The notes below the pieces were generated by a model, which was not told the origin of the DNA, made no database searches, and worked only from the letters and a program-made list of their open reading frames with translations. 64,000 nucleotides of DNA from NCBI GenBank assembly GCA_018970175.1, contig JAGWWV010000002.1, positions 1 through 64,000 on the forward strand. Direction: 5' to 3'. Positions 59,082 through 64,000 of the stretch are shown in pieces. The position numbers and the translations under genes are program-made. The DNA comes from Acidobacteriota bacterium. Its GTDB lineage: Bacteria > Actinomycetota > Acidimicrobiia > Acidimicrobiales > Ilumatobacteraceae. The number at the start of each line of letters is the position of its first letter. Position 1 is the stretch's first letter.

Positions 59082-61101
59082 GCGTCCGCAACATGAAGAC
59101 GAGGTTGTGCGCTTCATCGCGCCAGTGCTCGTAGCGCCCCGATGGCCCACCGTGGCCCGCACCCATTTCGCAACGGAAATACACCACGGGTGGTTTCCGA
59201 AGGGCGCGAAGTTTTGCAACCCACTTCGCAGGTTCGTGGTAGCCGACGCGCGGGTCGTTCAGTCCGGCAGTGACGTAGATCGGTGGGTAGTCGCGTTCTT
59301 CGACGTTGTCGTAGGGCGAGTAGGAAAGCATGTACGTGGCCCACGGCTCGACACGGGGATCACCCCATTCCTCCCACTCAGTCACGGTGAGCGGAAGCGT
59401 CGGGTCGCTCATTGTCGACACGACGTCGACGAACGGAACTGCAGCGACCGCGGCACCGAACGATTGCGGTGAGATGTTGAGGCATGCACCGACGAGCAGG
59501 CCCCCGGCGCTGCCGCCGTAGACGGCGATGCGACGACGGCCAACAAGGCGACGTTCCTCGAGGTGTCGTGCGCACGCGATCGTGTCTGTGAACGTGTTGC
59601 GCTTGTTCAACAGGCGTCCCTCGAGATACCAACGTCGACCAAGTTCTCCACCGCCCCGCGGGTGCGCGAGGGCCCACAGCCAGCCGCGGTCGAGCATCGA
59701 GAATCGAGACACCGAGAACCGAGGTGGAATCGAATACTCGTAACTTCCGTAGCCATAGAGCACCGCCGGGGCCGTGCCATCGGTGGGCGTGTCGCGACGA
59801 ACAACCATGTCGAGGGGAATGCGTGTTCCGTCGTCGGCAACCGCCCATTCGCGGAACGAAACGTACGCGGAGAGGTCGAGGTTGGGCGTCTCGACGCGTT
59901 TCAACACCGTGGTGTGTCCGCCATCGACATCGAACTCGGCGATGGTTGGTGGCGTGAGCATCGATTGGTACGCAAAGCGGACACTCGAAGCGGCCCACTC
60001 GGGATTCGACTCGAGCTCGACATCGTGCGGCTCGTCGATGACGGGAATGGTTGTCGCGGTCCCGTTGGTTCGCACGAGGCGCACACGGGGCTGGGCGTCG
60101 CGCCATTCGCTGAGCGCGAGAAAATCCCTGAAAGCATCGATGTCGGTGATCCTTCGCCCGGGTTCGTGGGCGATGAACTCGGTCCATTCCGACGGACGAT
60201 CGACCGGGGCGGTCATGACCCGGAAATCCTCTGCATCGAGGTTGGTGAGAATGACGAAAGTGTCGCCCCAGTCGTCGATCGAGTATTCGACGTAGTCGGC
60301 CCTGGCGCGTACGAGGCGAGGAGGCTCGAGCGGTCGATCGGCGTCGACGACTCTGCACTCACTGCTGGAACGCGACCCCGATTCGATGATGATGAAGCGT
60401 CCTGAGCGTGTGGTGCCAACCCCGACGTAGAAACGTTCGTCGGGTTCGGAGAAGACTTCGACATCGTCGGACTGGGCGGTTCCGATGCGGTGGCGCATCA
60501 CGCGGTACGGCCGCATCGCCTCGTCGTTCAGAACGTAGAAGAGTTCGGTGGCGTCGCCGCTGAACGCAACACCCGCATGCGATGTGTTGTCGATGCGATC
60601 ATCAAGATCGATTCCGCTCGAAAGGTCGCGGATGCGCATCTCGTACTGTTCGCTTCCGTCGACATCATGCGACCACGCGGCGTAGCGATGCGATCGGTCG
60701 ATCTCGAAGGCGCCAACTGAAAAGAAGTCGTTCCCGGCGGCCTCGATGTTTTCGTCGAGCAAAACCTGCTCGGCGGCACCTTCGGCACTGCGTCCGCGGC
60801 AGTGGATCGGATACGCAAGCCCTTCGCGCGTCTGCGAGACGTACCACCAACCGCCGTGGAGAACCGGAACCGACATGTCGGTCTCAACGATTCGAGACTT
60901 GATCTCGCCGAAGACGTCGTCGATCGATGGTGTACCCCGTGCGAACCACTCATCAGCGAACGCGTTCTCTTCGTCGAGATACGCGATCGTCGCGGGGTCG
61001 TCGCGATTTTGGAGCCACGCCCACGGGTCATTGACGTCGCCCGTCGGGCGGTGCCACACGAGTTGTCGACGGGGCGCGACGGGCGGCACGGCATCGGTCA
61101 C
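59065..61101 (-). CDS. ptrB: S9 family peptidase (oligopeptidase B / prolyl oligopeptidase-like)
   Basis: A 678-residue serine peptidase: a beta-propeller domain (about 1-410) followed by an alpha/beta hydrolase domain. The nucleophile is in GGSAGGLLVGACL, the Asp lies in GLNDPRVGYHEP, and the His is in MGAGHGGPSGRYEHW. The opening (LVWHRPTGDVNDPWAWL) is as in oligopeptidase B, which cleaves short peptides after basic residues. The start is taken at GTG 61101, 48 bases from the divergent ferredoxin start. ptrB is given by family only. Confidence 0.88.
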   Translation of the reverse strand: MTDAVPPVAPRRQLVWHRPTGDVNDPWAWLQNRDDPATIAYLDEENAFADEWFARGTPSIDDVFGEIKSRIVETDMSVPVLHGGWWYVSQTREGLAYPIHCRGRSAEGAAEQVLLDENIEAAGNDFFSVGAFEIDRSHRYAAWSHDVDGSEQYEMRIRDLSSGIDLDDRIDNTSHAGVAFSGDATELFYVLNDEAMRPYRVMRHRIGTAQSDDVEVFSEPDERFYVGVGTTRSGRFIIIESGSRSSSECRVVDADRPLEPPRLVRARADYVEYSIDDWGDTFVILTNLDAEDFRVMTAPVDRPSEWTEFIAHEPGRRITDIDAFRDFLALSEWRDAQPRVRLVRTNGTATTIPVIDEPHDVELESNPEWAASSVRFAYQSMLTPPTIAEFDVDGGHTTVLKRVETPNLDLSAYVSFREWAVADDGTRIPLDMVVRRDTPTDGTAPAVLYGYGSYEYSIPPRFSVSRFSMLDRGWLWALAHPRGGGELGRRWYLEGRLLNKRNTFTDTIACARHLEERRLVGRRRIAVYGGSAGGLLVGACLNISPQSFGAAVAAVPFVDVVSTMSDPTLPLTVTEWEEWGDPRVEPWATYMLSYSPYDNVEERDYPPIYVTAGLNDPRVGYHEPAKWVAKLRALRKPPVVYFRCEMGAGHGGPSGRYEHWRDEAHNLVFMLRTLTPPQ

Positions 61102-61149
61102 AGCGTCAGGGTAGGGCACAACCGGAAGGCCGACGGTAGTTTTTCGCCC

Positions 61150-61401
61150 ATGCACGTGTGGATCGACCAGGACCTGTGCACGGGCGACGGTCTCTGCGTC
61201 GATCATTGTCCCGATGTTTTCGTGCAGCTCGAGGATGGAATCGCCTACGTGGCACAGGACGGTTCACCGCTGAACGATCCCGGTGGTGCGCGCAGTCTGG
61301 CGTGGGTTGCGCTGCGACATCACGGGGCGGTTGTCGAAGCAGCCGAGGTCTGCCCCGGTGAGTGCATCTTCATCGAGATGGATCTCGCCATTGGTGCGTG
61401 A
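61150..61401 (+). CDS. Ferredoxin (3Fe-4S/4Fe-4S, P450-type)
   Basis: An 83-residue ferredoxin: VWIDQDLCTGDGLCVDHCPDVF carries three cysteines (Cys-x5-Cys-x3-Cys), with a fourth in EVCPGECIF. The arrangement, with a short insert between the halves, resembles the small ferredoxins that serve P450s and Rieske-type enzymes. No redox partner gene is adjacent; the nearest P450 gene is 40 kb away. Its stop overlaps the next start (TGATG). Confidence 0.92.
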   Translation: MHVWIDQDLCTGDGLCVDHCPDVFVQLEDGIAYVAQDGSPLNDPGGARSLAWVALRHHGAVVEAAEVCPGECIFIEMDLAIGA

Positions 61402-62597
61402 TGATTGATCACCGCAGGTGGCTGATCGCCACATGCGGTGCCTTCGTGGTGTTCACGGCTCCGGCGCATGCGTCGACGCCGGATCCAACGGTCGGCCTGC
61501 GCGTTGCCGCCGAAGTGTCGGGCGGTTTTCGAGAATCGTCGTTTCCGTCGCGAATCCCTGCAGGTCGTTCGCCGTTCATCGTGCCTCCGCGTGAAGCATG
61601 GGAGTCGGGTGCGCACGCGTGGAGTGCTGCGCGGCGCCGGGAATTCGCCAACGACCCGAAACTGAGAGCGACGGCGCTGGGCGTGACCTTGGCCGCGAAC
61701 GTTCAGCGTGCCGACCGCGATCCTTCCCGGTGGTTGCCGGCACCGACGTTTCGTTGTGCCTACGTGGCGAAGTGGGTCGAGGTCAAAGTGACGTGGGGCT
61801 TGGCGGCCGACCCTGCAGAGTCGGCCCGACTCGCTCGCATCCTGGGGGCATGCCGGAATTCGACGACGACACAGCCTGTGCCGCCGCAGATGTCGCCGAC
61901 GCAGCCTTCGCCACCGCAAGTCGTTCCCGCTCAGCCAACGTCGGTTCCCCAGACGTCGCCCTCCACGACACGTGCGGCTTCTCCCGCGACAACGATGCCG
62001 TTGCCTGCCGTCACAACCACGACGATCGCGGTTGCATTCACGCCCAGCACTGCGAGGCCCGGTTCGACGGTTCTCGACCAGCTCGGCGCAATTCGCATCG
62101 TCCCCGAGTACACCGCTGGATACAACCGCGATCTCTTTCCGCACTGGAAAGACCTCGATCGCAACGGATGCGACGCGCGCCAAGACGTGCTCATCCGCGA
62201 CAGCAGAACCCCGGCAGTCGTGGGTTCGTCGTGTCGCGTGACGAGCGGAACGTGGTATTCGCCCTACGACGGCGCAACGTGGACGAATCCATCGGATGTC
62301 GACATCGACCATGTGGTGGCGCTGAACGAGGCGTGGCAGTCGGGTGCGTACGCGTGGACGGAGACCCAGCGCACCAACTACGCGAACGATCTGTCCGACC
62401 GGCGCACCCTGCTTGCCGTCACCGATTCGGTGAACCAGTCGAAGTCCGACAGGGACCCGGCCGAGTGGCTGCCCCCGTTGGTCACCTATCGGTGCACCTA
62501 CCTCGCCGCCTGGGTGTCGGTGAAGGTGAGATGGTCGCTCGCCATGGACGAAGCCGAGTACGCCGCGGTACGAGCCGGCCTCACGGGTTGCCCCTGA
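61401..62597 (+). CDS. Secreted HNH-type nuclease (GmrSD C-terminal/DUF1524-like) with degenerate duplicate
   Basis: A 398-residue exported protein: signal peptide 1-24, cleavage after PAHA. Residues 231-398 hold an HNH-like domain with DIDHVVALNEAWQSGA (His304), NDLSDRRTLLAVTDSVNQSK and RDPAEWLPPLVTYRCTYLAAW. Residues about 31-151 are a second copy, with AWESGAHAW, RADRDPSRWLPAPTFRCAYVAKW, but about 45 residues including the DHVV centre are missing. A Pro/Thr/Ser-rich linker of about 75 residues joins them. Expected role: extracellular DNA cleavage. Confidence 0.85.
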   Translation: MIDHRRWLIATCGAFVVFTAPAHASTPDPTVGLRVAAEVSGGFRESSFPSRIPAGRSPFIVPPREAWESGAHAWSAARRREFANDPKLRATALGVTLAANVQRADRDPSRWLPAPTFRCAYVAKWVEVKVTWGLAADPAESARLARILGACRNSTTTQPVPPQMSPTQPSPPQVVPAQPTSVPQTSPSTTRAASPATTMPLPAVTTTTIAVAFTPSTARPGSTVLDQLGAIRIVPEYTAGYNRDLFPHWKDLDRNGCDARQDVLIRDSRTPAVVGSSCRVTSGTWYSPYDGATWTNPSDVDIDHVVALNEAWQSGAYAWTETQRTNYANDLSDRRTLLAVTDSVNQSKSDRDPAEWLPPLVTYRCTYLAAWVSVKVRWSLAMDEAEYAAVRAGLTGCP

Positions 62598-62646
62598 GCC
62601 GTGTCTCGAGTGGCGAATCGGTGCCTCGGCGCTAGCCTGCCCACCC

Positions 62647-62733
62647 ATGTCGAAGAAGACGAAGAAGCGCAAGGCCCGCCTCCGCCGTTCGAAGGCCAAT
62701 CACGGCAAGCGTCCGAACATGGGTCGCGGCTGA
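62647..62733 (+). CDS. Probable 50S ribosomal protein bL37 (tiny basic protein)
   Basis: A 28-residue protein, MSKKTKKRKARLRRSKANHG then KRPNMGRG, extremely basic. The C-terminal half, KANHGKRPN, matches the actinobacterial ribosomal protein bL37 pattern as I remember it from mycobacterial 70S structures. An ATG at 62647 and a stop at 62731-62733 fill the gap between the nuclease and the VOC gene. It is too short for usual gene finders. The assignment rests on recall and should be checked. Confidence 0.65.
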   Translation: MSKKTKKRKARLRRSKANHGKRPNMGRG

Positions 62734-62755
62734 GCCGCACCCGGGTTCTTCGTTC

Positions 62756-63319
62756 ATGACGTCCATCGCCGCGTTGGTGGTGGGTGGGTCTCCCGATCCG
62801 TGGGAGGCATTGGGGTTCGCACAGCTCTCGTCCGAGGGTGAGCGGACCTCTTTTTCTTTGGTCGACGTCGAACTTGTCGTCGACACGTCGCTCGCAGCGG
62901 GCTCGGTTGATTGGCGTCTGTCCGACACGGCTTTCGCCGGTCCCGCCGGAGCCATTGGTTGCCTCGGCGTCGACCATGTCGTGTGGCGCACCAACGACCT
63001 CGACGCGACATGCGACGAAATCACCCGTCTCACCGGTGCACCGCGCAAGCGGGTGCGCGACGCGGGCGGCGGCGTGACGCAGGGTTTCCACCGGGTCGAC
63101 AACGTGATCGTCGAAGTGGTGGTGGGTGGTGCCGAGGTAGTCGCACCGCATGTGTGGGGCTTCGTCGTCAACGTGGCCGACCTCGATGCCGTGTGTACGT
63201 TCGCCGGCCCCGACGTGATCGGCGCGCCGAAGCCGGCGACACAGGTGGGTCGTCGCATCGCGACCGCACGTTCGCTCGCGGGTCTTGGCGTGCCGTTCGC
63301 GTTGATGGACGTTCAGTAA
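62756..63319 (+). CDS. VOC superfamily (glyoxalase/bleomycin resistance-like) protein
   Basis: A 187-residue protein with two betaalphabetabetabeta-like halves. The first half (AALVVGGSPDPWEALGF, then VELVVDTS) and the second, with LGVDHVVWRTNDLDATCDEITRLTG, show the VOC repeat, and the His in DHVVWR is a typical metal ligand. The end, ARSLAGLGVPFALMDVQ, is also family-like. No specific reaction. It overlaps the nuclease gene tail-to-tail by seven bases. Confidence 0.75.
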   Translation: MTSIAALVVGGSPDPWEALGFAQLSSEGERTSFSLVDVELVVDTSLAAGSVDWRLSDTAFAGPAGAIGCLGVDHVVWRTNDLDATCDEITRLTGAPRKRVRDAGGGVTQGFHRVDNVIVEVVVGGAEVVAPHVWGFVVNVADLDAVCTFAGPDVIGAPKPATQVGRRIATARSLAGLGVPFALMDVQ

Positions 63320-64000
63320 CCGTCGGAGTCGTCGGTGCCACCGTTCAGGTGCGCACGACCTTCGTCGCATGACTCGGCGAGCGGACACCAGCGACACTGC
63401 GCCCCCGCGCGGCGAATTGGAGGTCGTGCCTGGCGGTCGAGTTCGTCGATGAGCTGCGCCCCCTCGACGAGGCGGTGAACCGCGGCGCGGAGGGTGTTGA
63501 GCCCGACAGCTTCGGTGTCGATGCGTTGCGACTCGAGTGAAAACGTCGCCGTCAGTCGCGGTGCCTGGCGTGACTTCAGTGTTTCGACGAGAGAGTAGAA
63601 GCGCAGGTCTTCGCGGTGCGACTGCGTGATGCGTCCCGACTTCATGTCGATGATCACCTTGCTGCCGGGGTGACCAATGGTGAGGTCGGAGCGCGTGGAG
63701 AGCACGACCGCACCGTCGAAGAGATTGACCTTTGCCGGTGACTCGACGACGGGACGCCACTCGGGTTTCAGTGGTGGGAAGGAGTCTTCGTATTTGGTGA
63801 CGAGGTCGACGACTCCTGCACGAAGTTCGGCCTGTTCGGCGGGGGAGAGCGATGCGATGAAGTCGGATGCCGTGCCGCGTTCCGACTCGACGATGCGATC
63901 AAGTGCGTCGTCGACGAGTTCGCCCGGGCTACGGGGTGTGCGAACGTTGAGGAGAAGCTCGATGGCTTTGTGGAGAACGGTGCCGCGCACGGATGGAACC
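63313..64000 (-). CDS. PD-(D/E)XK nuclease family protein, RecB-like C-terminal region (5' cut by window edge)
   Basis: At least 229 residues, open to the window edge. Conserved parts are RGTVLHKAIELLL (a RecB-family His motif), SDLTIGHPGSKVIIDMKSGR with the catalytic Asp and the D-x-K pair (IIDMKSG), and a C-terminal cysteine cluster CRWCPLAESC that suggests an AddB/Cas4-like iron-sulfur site. GTG 63990 could be a start, but the frame continues upstream with VPSV, so the gene likely begins beyond base 64000. It could be a stand-alone nuclease or the end of a helicase. Confidence 0.85.
   Translation of the reverse strand, partial: VPSVRGTVLHKAIELLLNVRTPRSPGELVDDALDRIVESERGTASDFIASLSPAEQAELRAGVVDLVTKYEDSFPPLKPEWRPVVESPAKVNLFDGAVVLSTRSDLTIGHPGSKVIIDMKSGRITQSHREDLRFYSLVETLKSRQAPRLTATFSLESQRIDTEAVGLNTLRAAVHRLVEGAQLIDELDRQARPPIRRAGAQCRWCPLAESCDEGRAHLNGGTDDSDGY

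Overview
The window is one continuous, GC-rich, gene-dense bacterial chromosome segment. No stretch longer than about 300 bases lacks a gene, and most neighbours are separated by a few bases or share stop and start codons (ATGA, GTGA, TGATG). I see no insertion sequence, prophage, CRISPR array or rRNA. The gene content points to an actinobacterium. It has the SCO1664 / DUF3090 / MSMEG_4193-phosphatase triad, several luciferase-like (F420-type) oxidoreductases, an FrhB-like protein, class-5 uracil-DNA glycosylase, and a tiny protein resembling actinobacterial ribosomal protein bL37. A Chloroflexus-type malyl-CoA lyase and the general layout suggest a deep-branching lineage such as Acidimicrobiia. 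That last step is inference.

Layout. 0-6.5 kb: end of etfA, the conserved actinobacterial triad, a uracil-DNA glycosylase, an esterase and an FrhB-like iron-sulfur protein. 6.5-13.2 kb: a nitrogen block with two P-II/ammonium-transporter pairs in mirror order, two hairpins between the transporter genes, and GlnR-like half-site arrays. Upstream of them lies a proton antiporter fused to the C-terminal half of a GlnD-type protein (degenerate HD region plus two ACT domains), coupled to an orphan winged-helix gene. 13.3-20.4 kb: acyl-CoA dehydrogenase, drug exporter, ogt, a zinc ABC importer behind a Zur-like palindrome, and a P450. 20.4-27 kb: tRNA-Arg beside argS, then lysA, gltX, and tRNA-Gln / tetR / tRNA-Glu. 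27-46 kb: cell-envelope, transport and catabolic genes (uppP, mscL, ABC-F, amidase, fumarase, HrpB helicase). 46-53.5 kb: four ethylmalonyl-CoA-pathway-type genes on both strands (malyl-CoA thioesterase-like, mcl, mcd, mesaconyl-CoA hydratase). 53.4-64 kb: mutY, a three-gene redox module ending in a UGA-containing UGSC-motif gene, a tandem palindromic repeat, an S9 peptidase, ferredoxin, a secreted nuclease with an internal degenerate duplicate, and the end of a PD-(D/E)XK nuclease.

How the genes work together. ETF and the acyl-CoA dehydrogenases, hydratases and malyl-CoA lyases suggest growth on short-chain acids through acetyl-CoA assimilation by the ethylmalonyl-CoA route. The nitrogen block suggests ammonium uptake controlled by two P-II proteins, with a possible extra output to ion transport through the antiporter-ACT fusion. 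The most unusual items are the probable selenoprotein at 54294-54836, with a SECIS-like hairpin just after its UGA codon, and its co-directional thioredoxin-like partner and hydrolase; and the antiporter-GlnD fusion. All functions are read from sequence motifs and remembered family patterns. No database search was run.
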